Origin: Tulasnella sp. 424
Taxonomy: Eukaryota > Basidiomycota > Agaricomycetes > Cantharellales > Tulasnellaceae
Assembly: GCA_019633425.1 (NCBI GenBank)
Contig: WSUB01000137.1
Location: 49,747-113,746 of the forward strand
Reading direction: 5' to 3'
DNA length: 64,000 nucleotides
The notes beneath the pieces are model-generated. The model ran no database searches and had not been told where the DNA came from. It worked only from the letters and a program-made list of their open reading frames with translations. This document shows positions 34,621-47,079 of the stretch, piece by piece. Position numbers and translations under genes: made by a program. Position 1 is the first letter of the stretch. Each line of letters begins with the position of its first letter.

Positions 34621-35338
34621 GCCCGCGGAAGCCCAAGGGAAGCTGAATACAAGCTTAAGAGGAACTAATTCAGTGGATGGCGTACTAATGGAATGTGACA
34701 AGAGGGGAATTCAGGAGCCAGACCCTAGGGCCTCGACCGACGCCAAATTGATACCATTGTGACAGACCTGTTACATGAACGCCCCCAAATCGTATGGCGA
34801 AGGGAGGACACTCTGATCGAGATGCGATAGGGGAGGGTGGGCAACAAAGCTGTTGGGATGCTATATACGCAGAATCAGTTTGCTGTGGAGAACCAGGCGT
34901 TGGGTAGTCCAGGGTGCTGTTTGTCCGCGGTCCAAAGGCAAGATAACGTCCGAACACCCGTTGCTTCCTTGTCCTTCCTCTGCGGTTCCACCAATCCCGT
35001 TATCCACGACCGTATCTTCCCTTCCTCGTACATGTATATATCCTCTTTTGGTCCTCAAGAAAGGTCTCCCACTCAATTCTATGCTGTTGGGGTGGAACTC
35101 GGTGGAACAACCCTCACGTGCAACCAACTGTCTCGATTACATCTGACGCACTCGGAATGCGGCCGCTCATCATCGAAAGGGATGTCAAGATCCAGAACAC
35201 GGGTCTCACCAATCAACTACCGCTTTGAATAACCCGACCACTCACCGTTTTGTCGCAAGAACTATTTCATACACTGTCGTAGGTCCAGGGGATAGTCCTC
35301 CGCATCCGAGCGCTGACGATCTTGCCATCCGTTCAGCG
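34621..35338 (+). promoter_or_regulatory. Hydrolase 5' module G
   Basis: Shared block with GGGATGCTATATACGCAGAA at about 34855-34874, then TCAGTTTGCTGTGGAGAACC. The upstream hydrolase ATG of module F is ATT here (TATTTCATACACTG near 35262), leaving ATG 35339 as first start. Confidence 0.5.
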
Positions 35339-36094
35339 ATGTCCCAAACCAAGCCGACCATCACCTTGGTTCCTCGGCCCGGAGCGTAGCACGAACCAGC
35401 CATCTTCGAGTCTGTTACCACCATCCTCCAATCCATGGGTTACAAGACCATCTCCGCCTCCTTTCCGAGCGTCGGAGCTTCCGCTCCTTTGAATGACTTC
35501 CAGCCCGACGTAGCAGTCGTCCGAACCGCCATTGTCTCCAGCGTGGATGCAGGATCCGAAGTGGTTCTGTTCGTGCATGGCTATGGCGGGTTTCCATCCA
35601 GTGAGGCAATCCAATGATTGACCAAGTCGGACATTCAGAGCCAAGGCAAGCCCGTCGTTCACTTCGTGCTCTGAGCTGCTTTCCATATCCTTGCAGGAGT
35701 ACCCTCCATAAACCCAGAGCAAGGCCCATCTCAGTACGAGGTTGCTGAGGACGGAATGGAGATCATGACCTTCTTCCCGATAACGACTTTCTATAACGGC
35801 CTACTCCGTGACGCTGCGGAACAGCATGTAGCGGGCTTGAAGAGGCAGAGCTACCAGGTTTTCGCGAGCAAGCTGACTTATGCTGCTTACCGACAGGTTC
35901 TTACGACAAGTTTCTATGCCGAGAAGGACTTCGCGCTTCCGATTCAGTATCAGAGGATGATAGTGGAAGGAAGCGGTGTGAATATCGCGACGGAGATATT
36001 CGATTCGGACCACAGCGTCGTCCTCGCCATACCAGAAAAGATTTCAGATTCGATCAGAGGAGCGGTAGGAGAGTCGGGAAAGTCTGAGATGTAA
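35339..36094 (+). pseudogene. Alpha/beta-hydrolase pseudogene G
   Basis: Best frame of the three copies: from ATG 35339 through LNDFQPDVAVVRTAIVSSVD there is no indel. Two point nonsense codons break it, TAG at 35387-35389 (GAWHEP becomes GA-stop-HEP) and TGA at 35615-35617 (EAIQG becomes EAIQ-stop). The elbow again lacks the serine (VHGYGGF, residues about 78-84). The C-terminal half is open to 36094 (ITTFYNGLLRDAAEQHVAGL, then IFDSDHSVVLAIPEK), with Gly to Asp beside the catalytic His. Because G is in frame where F and H are shifted, G shows the ancestral reading there. Confidence 0.7.
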
Positions 36095-36510
36095 AGCACA
36101 TCCGGGGAAAAACGCTCGACGTCGTCATGTTGCTTGATAACTGTTGTCTTGGACTTGTTAGTTGACGTCAAGTAATACGCGTGTTGTTTTTCGGTTGTGC
36201 AATGCAAGCGGCTCTCGAAATTAGGAGTGTGGCGATCTTTCGCAATGGGTGTTTGGTAAATAATATTATGAACAAAGCGCAACCTGGGCCGAGTGCGGAA
36301 GACAACCGTGATACGACTCTCCGTCGGTGAAACAAAGATGAATTTTTGAGACCAAACTTGACGAGACAACAGATATACATTAGTGCGGTATTTTTACGCG
36401 ACGCTATATCTGGTTTATGAGAAACCGGAACGCAACTTGCAGCAACCGGAAGGAGGCTTACTCGGTTCCGGGCAACTGCCTCGTGGATCCCTCCGCCGAC
36501 GTCTCCCCGA
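36095..36510 (+). other. Type 2 spacer tail, F-G
   Basis: About 400 bases of type 2 spacer. No gene seen. Confidence 0.5.
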
Positions 36511-39284
36511 TCACAGGAAAAGGTGGCAGGAGAATTTCCCGCCAGGCGGGTTCTGTCCGTCTGCTGCGCTTCCTCCCGGTTCGTCTTCCCCGTCAACCAC
36601 CCGGACTGGCAAAGGGTCCGCTTGGTTTGCCTGCGAGCAGAAGAAAGCGAAATCAGTACCAGCCGCAACTCTCAAGGGTGACACTCACCATCACTGGATC
36701 GGCGGTCCTCTGGACAGCGAGAACGACAGATTCCAGTCGGGCGATGCAAACGACTAGTTCGTCGTAAATAGAGTTGTATCTGGATGGATCCACATCGTAA
36801 TGGTGATATTCAGCATAATCGGTTGGGGTTAGGAGTTTATCACGAATGCGGAGAAAGTTCAAGAATGCGGAAACATCAACCGTTCTGGGCTTCCTGGTCG
36901 AAGATTGCTCAGCAGAATTCAAACAAACTTTCAGCTTGCTGAAGAAGTCAGTTAGAAAATCTCTGCAGCCGAGGGTGAAGGTAGTTAGTATGAAAAGAGG
37001 ATTTCGGGAAGCGGCAAGCGCTGACCTGTAACCACTGTAGAAACGCACATGCGCAAGGGTCCCAACAATAACGTTGATGCAGCGCGCTACAAGATCATTT
37101 TCTGTGTGTTTGGAGAGTTGGTTCCAAGTCTCCTGATGAATAATATATTGAAAAAGATCCATCGCATGCTTCGCAATTCGCTTAGATTGTTCCACGCGAC
37201 GGGAATGTGGCCCTAGCGAGGCACAGGCTCGTTCCAGCAACATGACGCACACGCCATCGGATGGCCGGGACGGCGAGTCAACGCTGGGGAATCCCTCGAG
37301 GGCGTCATCAACCGCGCTTTTCGCATCGCCACTGAAGGGGTGTTTTGAGACTCGAGCAGCAAAAACGAATCACGTTCTGCTCACCGCGTATGATAGATGC
37401 GTGCTACTTTACACATGGCATGCCAAATTGCCTTCGCTGCATCTCTTGCCGTGCGAACCCGCTGGCCTTCTCGGGCCATGTAAGCTTCCACAGCCCAGGC
37501 TAGTAGACGTGTGATCAGGGTGGCCTCCTCTTCTGTGAAATGCACCAGAGAAGTAGAGAATTGTTCGAACCAGTTGTCCAATTTAACTTGCGACGATTGG
37601 TCGTGAAGTAGTATGTTGAACAACGATGACATCATGCATGGGGTGCAGTGGGGGCATGAGGACTCGACCCCCAAATCCGTTATCAAATATACCGCGCTAC
37701 CAATCCTCTCAAGAACATAGGGCAGTGCTCCATCACCCGGATATTCGCCAGATATGTGGAAAGGTACCGATAAGCGTTCGTCAGGGGGAAAAATAAATGC
37801 AAGAGATGAAGACGCCGGAATAAGATGGAGCAACGACTTAGAAAATGCTACCATTTCCATGGCACGTGGATCTGAATGTCGAATGTTAGGGAGGGTCCAA
37901 AGACTAACTCGCCAAGGCTCACTAAGACGAGAATAAAATTCGTCGTCAGAAAGAAGCCAGCTTGCTTCCTCCTCGGATGTTATTGCCTGGAGATTAATTG
38001 CAGCATAGATGAGCGCATTTCTATCTTCCGAGGTGCAGATGACACGTTTCGCTGCCATCGACTTGAGACGGTCAACAGGCTCTGCACGGCGAGGGACATT
38101 CTTTGCAACCCATGATGCAATGCTTCCCGAATTGAACGTTGGCGCCCGGGTGCCCTCACGCAGCTCCGACTCGTGAATGGGAACCCGAGTAGCCTCTCTG
38201 ATGAACTGTACTGCACTCCGGAAAGCTGTTCGCGTTCGGGAGCTGCAAGACCGGATCGCTGACCGGGTGGCAGTAATGAAAAAATGTTGCCCTACTTCCG
38301 ACGTGTCCCCACCCTCCGATGACCGGTGAACGAGGCCCTGAGTAATCTTGCTGATGAACTGTTTTGCTCTCCGGATTTTGAGCCTGCAAAACCTGATCAC
38401 CTTCTCGATAAATGATGTGCCTTTCTGAAACACCATCGACGCCCAGTGTAGGAGAAGCAATACTGGTCCCCTTATGGGACGTGATATGAGTTGAAAAAGA
38501 TGGGACAACGGGCTTTTGAACGGACACCAATGGTCGTAAGCAGCACAAACTGCCATCAAAACGATACACCCAAGAGCAAGTCCTATCGGTGCTGCTACCG
38601 CGTAGCACATTGGCCCGCTCAACGTTCTAAGATATAGAACGAACGAGATGCAAAATATGACCAGGCCCAATTGGAGTAGAGAGGGAAGGATGTCGTCCAA
38701 AATTGCCTCAAGACGCCAGCGTTTGGCGCCTAGATATCGTCGAAGCTGCTCCCATCGCTGAGCTTCGGCACCACCGCCACTGCGCTTGCGGTAGTAAACC
38801 AGCCATTGTTGGCCCAGGACTGCTAGGAAGGCTGCTAAGAGAGCAAGTGTCAGACTGAGCGAGAAGAGGATGTTGATTGGGAGAATGTCAGAGGCGGGCG
38901 AGAAGGATGCTGAAGGGAGGTCCTCAGCGGAGTGTATACTGCCATTTCCCCCTGTGACGAACTGCAGAAGAAGTGCGTTGGTGTCGTCAGCAGGGTCTGC
39001 GCTCATCTCCGGAAGCGTAAGCGCCAGGAAGGCGGAGTTGACACCGGCAAACAGACCAGCCTAGGTGAAGAACGGTTTCAGAGAGAGCCCATGACTTAGA
39101 TGAGGGTTCCCGCACGCACGAAAATGAGAATGCCATCGAGTTGAGCTTTGAGACTCTTGACTATATCTTCATCAATCTCGTCTGCTAGGTTGTCGTAGTA
39201 CCTGTAGAAGTGTCCTCCATCTTCTCCAAATTCCTTGGGGATTTCTGGAATGACTTTGAGCTTTTCTTCGAATCGCATGTTCAT
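36511..39284 (-). CDS. DUF6535 membrane protein, copy G (intact, 867 aa)
   Basis: Exons 39284-39120, 39060-37385, 37331-36689 and 36630-36511 total 2604 nt in frame. The N-terminus is slightly diverged (MNMRFEEK; HFYRYYDNLADEIDEDIV). Exon 3 is 15 nt shorter than in B and D, lost in the variable stretch after IRDKLLTPTDYAE. The block after INVIV reads GTLAHVRFYSGYRSALAASR, unlike the PFEH form of most copies. Long exon 4, with GTGAGT donor in intron 3. Cysteine motif CPHCTPC. Confidence 0.86.
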
Positions 39285-39822
39285 GAGGGGAAGTGGTTCG
39301 AGTGGTTTTGGTGGGTGTATTGCCAAGTACATCCGGTTTACACGAGGCCGGCGGCAAATCCGCTCCTCCGTTTCACGGAACCTGATGCAAAGCGAATTGG
39401 TCATCACGTAAACTTCCCACCCGATCAGTCTCATTCCTTAATCTATTGGAGGGAGTACTAAAGGGATGCGACAAGAGGGGGAGGGGGAGGGACAAGACTA
39501 GGACTAGACCCTCGACCGAAGGACGCCAAACTGGGACCGGTACCTACCGGTACTGTTGTGACACACCCATCACCTGAAACGTCCCCAACTCAGATGGCGA
39601 AGGGGATACATCCCACTGAGACGCGATAGGATTGGGTGGGCGCTAAAGCTGTTGGGATACTATATACGCAGAAGCAGTTCGCTGTGGAGAGTAGCCGTCG
39701 GGTAGTCCAGGATGCGATTTGCCCGCGGTTCAAAAGTAAGGCGACGTCACGCGCGCCTCCCTTCGCAGTTCCAGCATGGCAGCATCCTATTATCAGCGAC
39801 TATATCTTCCCTCCCTCATACC
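39285..39822. promoter_or_regulatory. Divergent promoter interval G
   Basis: Plus-strand TATA block TGGGATACTATATACGCAGA begins near 39653. Purine-rich run GAGGGGGAGGGGGAGGG near 39474-39490. Confidence 0.45.
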
Positions 39823-41540
39823 ATGTCTATCTGCTCTTTTGCTCGTCAAAAATACCTATCAACCTCGTATGGAGGTGGGAATAGATGGTATCATGGGCTG
39901 GTTACGCAACTCCACTCTTCCACTACATGAGACTTTCCCTTCATTCACTTGACGGGCCGGCCTCAGAAACACAGAGGTCCCATACGATGGTACGGTGTCG
40001 AAACACGACGAAAATACTTCCGCTGCTTCTTGAGCCACACCTCTGTCGTTCCCGTTCTGACAGTGGCCTCATTCTGGTGCGTTTGCCAAGATATTCTATA
40101 GGACGAATGATATCATGCGGGCACTGAGCGACAACCTCCCTTGCTCTTAGTTCCTCACTTTCACTTTTTCAAACTCTTCGCAGCCACACCGACAATGTTA
40201 TGTCTATTGACCGGTGTTCTTCGAAAGGACATCGGTTTCGGGCTATAGAAACGTATCGCCGGAGGTACGTTTCGTGGCTCCCAGGGCTTCTATGGTTCTG
40301 AAACCTCCGTCGTCGAACAGAACTTTGCAGATCCCGGGACTACCTCCTAAGACTATTACTATACGCCATGCACCGGGTTCAGTGTCGAAGCACGTTGGCC
40401 ACCATAGCCACGTCAGCGGCTTTCATTCAAGAGGAGGCCGAGCAATTCTTGTACCGCGTCATCTCGATCTAAAGCCCAGCCGAACTCCCATCACTTTTTT
40501 CCCGCTCCCTTGATTGGAAAGGTGGAACCCGGCCGGTCGCAACTCAGTTCGCTCTCTGGCATTCAAGTTGCTCGACGATGAATACAAAGACCGAAGTCTC
40601 GAAGATTTTCAGAAGATCAGAAGATTCTTCCAGCCACACCCAATCTTTACCGCCCTTTGATTTCGGGCGCGAATACCGGTGGAGAGGGCTTCCCTTCCAT
40701 TACCCCATAACAGTAGTTCATCACTCGTTTCAACAACCAGTCAGAACTCTCGGAGTCGAGCCTACACCCGGATCAACTCGTTCAGCTCCTTGAAGTTCCG
40801 CCGAGGGTCCAAGTCCTCGAACTATATCCTGCCTCCAGCATCCCCGATAATCCCATCAACGTCTCAGCCCTCCAAAGCGACGCCCTGCCAAATTTTACCA
40901 ACATCGTAGCGGGGGGTTTTCAACGTTCTCCAACTCGTCCTGGCAGGCCGTCCCGTCACCTCTGTCATTCTGCGTGACTGGTTGGAACGGGGTCGCGTGG
41001 TGGATGTAGCCAACTTGGCTGAATGTCACGGGCATGCAGAATTAGGCGGCACGGATATGTGAGGGCCGTTCATAGGTGCGTACGGTTTGGCACTTTTGCC
41101 GATGCAGTTTCGAGTCCGATAGCGTGTTTAACACCACGTCTTGTCAGTGTTGTTTTGCATGCTTGGAGGTCTTCTCCCATAGTCAGCAGATAGCGCAGTC
41201 ACCTCTCCGGTCGTTTATATTCTTTGTATCCAACACGGGCTCGCCAAATGCCTCAAGCACACGGATGTGTCCCTCAAGCTCCTCAAGGCCGACACCGACG
41301 CGTGCCTCCGAGACGAATCTCTACGCCAAGTTCGACACATATCGAATACCCAAGAAAGTCGCAGCTCGAAAACGAAGAGCCGCTGGAAATGCCCGCAAAG
41401 GAAACCTGGGATCTCGAAGTGATAATGGCGGAATGGGCCGTGCCACGAAGCACGTTCGCCTCCGGACTATTACGATACACCTTCTGGGACACGTCGCTTT
41501 GGGTCCACAAATTTCTATTCGACTTCGAGTGGTGAGCCAC
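39823..41540 (+). pseudogene. F-box/LRR-like gene relic, spacer G-H
   Basis: First exon start intact at 39823 (MSICSFARQKYLSTSY), but a base inserted after TCGTATGG shifts the exon end. The relic has a tandem AGAAGATC duplication near 40610. The C-terminal half is close to that of spacer E-F, ending ASGLLRYTFWDTSLWVHKFL near 41460-41520. The overlapping serine-rich frame 41076-41882 is out of register and not taken as a gene. Confidence 0.4.
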
Positions 41541-42370
41541 TCGGCAACAAACTCCCTTGGCTACGTCGCACTGACGCTTTCGGACTCGGCCCAGCCAGGA
41601 AGAACTCGAACCTCGGACTGTAAAGGCTTTCTATCGACGTACCAATTAGCATCACCACGTCAGCTAAGCCACACGACGGCATCGGAGGCAAGAGCCAACC
41701 CTACGAATTACCGAAGACGTCGGAAACCTGGGGTCGGGGCAAGGTTGGAAAGACGATGCGGGTTATCGATCGCGTTGAACGCGTGCATTTGGCTCCTACC
41801 CGACCCGCTCTTCGCTACTAAATCGCGGGATACGGGGGAATTTGGTTCGGGAGAACCCGAACGAACCAGCGCTTCGGGTTGAGTTGTCAGATTTTTCGAG
41901 TTTAAGAGGTCGATGGTGGGCGGAAATTGCGTGAACGCTACGACGGAGACGTTGATACGGGTCACAGCGTTTTCCTCGCCATGTCGCTGATTCGATCAGA
42001 AGAGTGGCAGGAGAGTCTGTGTAGTTCGACATGCGAAGGGTCGAAGTCATCGTGCGCCGTTCGATACTCGTAGTCGTTTCCAACTTGCTCGTTGATGTCA
42101 AGCAACACGTGTTTGATTATAAGTCGTGCGATGTCTTGAATGAGGATGGGGGCGTTACAAGACGTTTTCTCGGAATATTATAAACAAAGCGCAACTTGGC
42201 TCAGCTCTCGCAGGCGACACGACTCTCCATTGGGTAAGGCACAAGGCGAGCACCGGGACCAAGCTTGGCGAGACAAAAAGTATCCATTGGCGCGGTATTT
42301 CTGCGCAATACTGTATAGATCTGGTTTGTAAGAGACGGAACAAGGCATGCGGAGGCCCAAGGGAAGCTGA
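41541..42370 (+). pseudogene. Spacer G-H, first tail with hydrolase remnant
   Basis: Type 1-like tail with a hydrolase-tail remnant near 41905-42025, then the hydrolase promoter module. Confidence 0.4.
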
Positions 42371-43070
42371 ATACAATTTGAAGAGGAACTAATTCATTGG
42401 ATGGCGTACTGATGGAATGAGACAAGAGGGGAATCCAGGAGCCAGACCCTGGGGCCTCGACCGAAGGACGCCAAACTGGTACTGTTGTGACAGACCCGTT
42501 ACATGAACGTCCCCAACTTGGACGGCGAGGGGGAGACACTCTAATTGAGATGCGATAGGATAGGGCGGGCAATAAAACTGCTGGGATGCTATATACGCAG
42601 AAGCAGTTTGCCGTGGAGGGCCAGCCGTTGGGTAGTCCAGGGTGCTATTTGCCCAAAGGCAAGATGACGTCACACCCGTTGCTTCCTTATCCTTCCTCTG
42701 CGGTTCCACCAATCCCGTTATCAGCGACAGTATCTTCCCTTCCTCATACCATGTATATATCTCCTCTTTTGGTCCTCAAGAAAGGTCTCCCACTCAATGC
42801 TATGCTGTGGGGGTGGAACTCGGTTGAACAACCCTCACGTGCAACCAAACTGTCTCGATCACATCTGACGTACTCCGAATGCGGCCGCTCATCATCGAAA
42901 GGGATAATGCCCGGCGTCAAGATCCAAAACATGGGTCTCATCAACTAACTACCGCTTTGAAGAACCCGACCACTCACTCTTTGGTCGCAAAAACTATTTT
43001 AGACACTGTCGTAGGTCCAAGGAGTACTCCTCCGCATCCGAGCGCTGACGACCTTGCCATCCGTTCAGCA
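42371..43070 (+). promoter_or_regulatory. Hydrolase 5' module H
   Basis: Shared block with GGGATGCTATATACGCAGAA at about 42583-42602 and GCAGTTTGCCGTGGAGG. Lacks about 10 bp (CGCGGTC) after GCCC relative to module F. Confidence 0.5.
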
Positions 43071-43830
43071 ATGTCCCAAACCAAGCCGACCATCATCTCG
43101 GCTCCCCGGCCCGGAGCGTGGCGCGAACCAGACATCTTCGAGCCTGTTACCACCATCCTCCAATCCCTGGGTTACAAGACCGTCACCATCTCCCTTCCGA
43201 GCGTCGGAGCTTCCCTCCCTTGAATGACTTCCAGCCCGACGTAGCAGCCGCCCGAGCCGCCATTGTCTCCTGCGTCAATGCAGGATCCGAAGTGGTTCTG
43301 TTCGCGCATGGCTATGGCGGGTTTCCATCCGGTGAGGCAATCCAAGGATTGACAAAGTCGGACATTCAGAGCCAAGGCAAGCCCGGAGGAGTCGTTCACT
43401 TCGTGCTCTGAGCTGCTTTCCTTATCCTTGCAGGAGTACCCTCCGTAAACCCGGATCAAGGCCCATCTCCTCAGTACGAGGTTCTTGAGGACAGAATGGA
43501 GATCGTGGCCTTCTTCCCGATAACGACTTTCTCTAACGGCCTACCGTGGAACAGTATACAGCAGGCTTGAAGAGGCAGAACTACAAAGTTTTCGCGAGCA
43601 AGCAGACTTATGTTGCTTGGCGACACGTTCCTACGACGTATCTTTATACCGAAAAGGACGTGGCGCTTCCGATTCGGTATCAGAAGATGATGGTGGAAGG
43701 AAGCGGTGTGAATATCGCGACGGAGATATTCGATTCGGGCCACAGCGTGTTCCTCGCCATACCAGAAAGGTCTCAGATCCGATCTGAAGAGCGGCAGGAG
43801 AGTCGGTATAGTCTGAGATGTAAAGCACAT
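43071..43830 (+). pseudogene. Alpha/beta-hydrolase pseudogene H
   Basis: ATG 43071 opens MSQTKPTIISAPRPGAWREP. The frame breaks at the same place as in copy F (one base short near 43209-43220, giving SLP-stop). Sense resumes as LNDFQPDVAAARAAIVSCVN and AHGYGGFPSGEAIQGLTKSD, so the nucleophile serine is again glycine. A TGA follows HFVL at 43409-43411. The C-terminal half (MMVEGSGVNIATEIFDSGHS near 43687) keeps the catalytic His. Several residues of the ITTF-NGLP region are deleted. Confidence 0.68.
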
Positions 43831-44239
43831 CCGGGGAAAAACGCTCGACGTCGTCATGTTGCTTGATAACTGTTGTCTTGGACTTGTTAGTTGACGTCAA
43901 GTAATACGCGTATTTTTTATTTTTTAAATTTTTTTCGGTTGTGCAATGCAAGCGGCTCTCGAAGTTAGGGGTGTGGCGGTCTTTCACAATGGGTGTTTGG
44001 TAAGTAAGCGCAGCCAAGGCCGAGTGTGGAAGACAACCGTGACACGACTCTCCGTGGGTGAAACGAAAATGAATCCTTGAGACCAAACCTGACGAGACAA
44101 CAGATATACATTAGCGCAGTATTTTTACGCGACGCTATATCTGGTTTATGAGAAACCGAACGCAACTTGCAGCAACCGGAAGGAAGCTTACTTAATTCCG
44201 GGCAGCTGCCTCGTGGATCCTCCGTCGACGTCTCCCCGA
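43831..44239 (+). other. Type 2 spacer tail, G-H
   Basis: About 400 bases with an expanded T-rich tract (43912-43937) and a deletion near 44005 relative to F. No gene seen. Confidence 0.5.
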
Positions 44240-47079
44240 TCACAGGAAAAGGTGGCAGGAGAATTTCCCGCCAGGCGAGTTCTCTCCGTCTGCTGCGTTT
44301 CCTCCCGGTTCGTCTTCCCCGTCAACCACCCGGACTGGCAAGGGGTCCGCTGGGTTTGCCTGCGAGCAGAAGAAAGCGAAATCAGTCCCAGCCGCAACCC
44401 TCGAGGGTGACACTCACCATCACTGGATCGGTGGTCCTCTGGACGGCGAGAACGGCAGATTCCAGTCGAGCGATGCAAGCGACTAGTTCGCCGGAAACAG
44501 ATCTGTACCTAGTTGGGTCGGTAAATACATTGTAATCTTTCCCTTCGCGAGCATACCTGGCTGGGCTCAAGCGTAGGAGGCTATCACGAATGCGGAGAAA
44601 GTTTAAGAATGCGGAAACATCGACCGTGCTTGGCTTCCTCCTCGAAATCTGCTCAGCGGAATTCAAACAAGCTTTAAGCTCACTGGAGAGGTCAATGACG
44701 AGATTTCTGCAGCCGAAGGTGAAGGTGGTCAGTTGAAAAAGAAAATTTCGGGAAGCGGCGAGCACTGACCCGAAACTAACGAGGTGCAGATCCTTAAAGG
44801 GCCAAACAAGAACGTTGATGCAGCGCGCTACAAGATCCTTTTCTGTGTGTTTGGAGAGTTGGTTCCAAGTCTCCTGATGAATAATGTTTTGAAAAAGATC
44901 CATCGCATACTTCGCAATTAACTTCAAGCGTTCCAAGCGACCCGGATGTGACTCTAGTAGCAAGGCAAAGGCTCGTTCCCAGCGATCCGAATGTGACTCT
45001 AGCAAGGCACAGGCTCGTTCCAGCAACATGACGCACACGCCATCGGATGGCCGGGACAGCGAGTCAGCGCTGAGGAGTACCTTGAGGACGTCATCAACCG
45101 CGCTTTCCGCATCGCTATCGAAGGGGTGTTTTGAGTCTCGAGCAGCAAAAACGAATCACGTTCTGCTCACCGCATATGATAGATGCGTTCTATCCTACAC
45201 ACGGCATGCCAAATACTCTTCGTAAAATAGCGTATCATGATTTCCTGACCGCTTCGTCGGGCCATGTAAGCTTCCACAGCCCAGGCTAGTAGAAGTGTGA
45301 CCGGGGTGACGTCCTCCGTTGGGAAATGCGCCAGAGAAGTGAATAATTGTTCGAACCAGTTGTCCATTTCAACCCGCGACAATCCGTCATGAAATAGTAT
45401 CCAGAGCAACGACGACATCATGCATTGGGTGCAGTGTGGGCATGAGGACTCGACCCCAAAATCCGCTATACAGGATAGTGCTTGGTTAATCCTGTTAAGA
45501 ACATCGGACAGTTCTTTATCATCGGGATATTCGCCAGATATGTGGAAAGGAACCGATGAGCGTTTGTCAGGGGAAAAAATAAATGCAAGAGATGAAGACG
45601 ACGGAATAAGATGGAACAACGAATTAGAAAATGCTACCATTTCCATGGCACGTGGATCTGAATGTCGAATGTTCGTGAGGATATACGGCTCGACTCGCCA
45701 AGGCTCACTAAGACGAGAATACAATTCGTCGTCAGAAAGAAGCCAGCGTGCTTCCTCCCCGGATGTTATTGCTTGGAGATTGACTGCAGCATAGATGAGC
45801 GCATTTGTATCTTCCGAGGTGCAGATAACACGTTTCGCTGCCATCGACTTGAGACGGTCAACAGGCTCTGCACGGCGAGGGACATTCATCGCAACCCATG
45901 ATGCAACGCTTCCCGATTTGAACGTTCGCGCCCAGGTGCCCAGACGCTGCTCCGACTCGTGAACGGGAACCCGAGTAGCCTCTCTGATAAATTTTACTGC
46001 GCTCCGGAATGTTGTCCGCGTTCGAGACCGGATCGCTGACGTGGCAGTAATGATAAAATGTTGCCTTACCTCCGACGTGCTTCCACCCTCCGACGTGTCG
46101 CCATCCTCCGATGACTGGTGACTGGGGCCCTGAGTGATGAACTGTCCTGCTCTCCACAATGGTTCCAGCGTTAGGGAGATGCAAAACCGGATCGCATCCC
46201 CGATATAATATTCGCCGATCAGGAACACTAGCGATGCCCAGTGTAGGAGAAGCAATACTGGTCCCCTTATGAAACGTGGAATCAATTGAAAAAGATGGGA
46301 CAACGGGCTTTTGAACGGACACCAATGGTCGTAAGCAGCACAAACTGCCATCAAAACGATACACGCAAGAGCAAGTCCTATCGGTACTGCTACCGTGTAG
46401 CACATTGGCCCGCTCAACGTTCTAAGGTATAGAACGAATGAAATGCAGAATATGACCAGGCCCAATTGGAGTAGCGAGGGAAGGATGTCGTCCAAAATTG
46501 CCTCTAGGCGCCACCGCTTGGCGCCTAGATATCGTCGAAGCTGCTCCCATCGCTGAGCTTCGGCTCCGCCGCCACTGCGCTTGCGGTAGTACATCAACCA
46601 TTGTTGGCCTAGGACTGCTAGGAAGGCTGCTAAGAGAGCAAGTGTCAGACTGAGCGAGAAGAGGATGTTGATTGGGATGATGCCAGAGGCGGGCGAGAAG
46701 GATGCCGAGGGGAGATCCTCAGCGGAGTGGATACTGCCATTGCCTCCGGTGACGAACTGCAGAAGAAGTGCATTGGTGTCGTCAGCAGGGTCTGCGCTCA
46801 TCTCCGGAAGCGTGAGCGCCAAGAATGCAGAGTTGACACCGGCAAACAGACCGGCCTAAGTTGAGAACGTTTTCAGAGAGAGTTCATGATTTAGATGAGG
46901 GTTCCCGCACGTACGAAAATGAGAATGCCATCGAGTTGAGCTTTGAGACTCGTGACCATGTCTTCGTCAATCTCGTCCGCTAGCGTGTCGTAGTACTTGT
47001 AGAAGCGTCCTCCATCTTCTCCGAATTCCTTGGGAATTTCGGGAAGGACTTTGAGCTTTTCTTCGTATCGCGTATTCAT
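44240..47079 (-). CDS. DUF6535 membrane protein, copy H (intact, 888 aa, longest)
   Basis: Exons 47079-46915, 46855-45171, 45114-44418 and 44359-44240 total 2667 nt in frame. Two peculiarities affect exon 3. Its acceptor has moved three bases downstream (CCTTCAG-TGGC elsewhere, CCTTCGATAG-CGAT here), removing one codon but keeping frame. It also has a 42-bp tandem duplication at about 44938-45020, repeating the ERACALLESHSDRW block as ERAFALLLESHPGR. The middle region after the fourth membrane segment is the most diverged of all copies (ISLTLEPLWRAGQFITQGPS). Long exon 4; cysteine motif CPHCTQC. Confidence 0.85.

Noticed and set aside
41076..41882. Long plus-strand serine-rich ORF (268 codons; a 252-codon relative at 29441)
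   Set aside because: Its frame differs from the stretches that look like real protein, it is broken in the other copies, and its Ser/Arg/Thr-rich make-up is typical of an off-frame reading.
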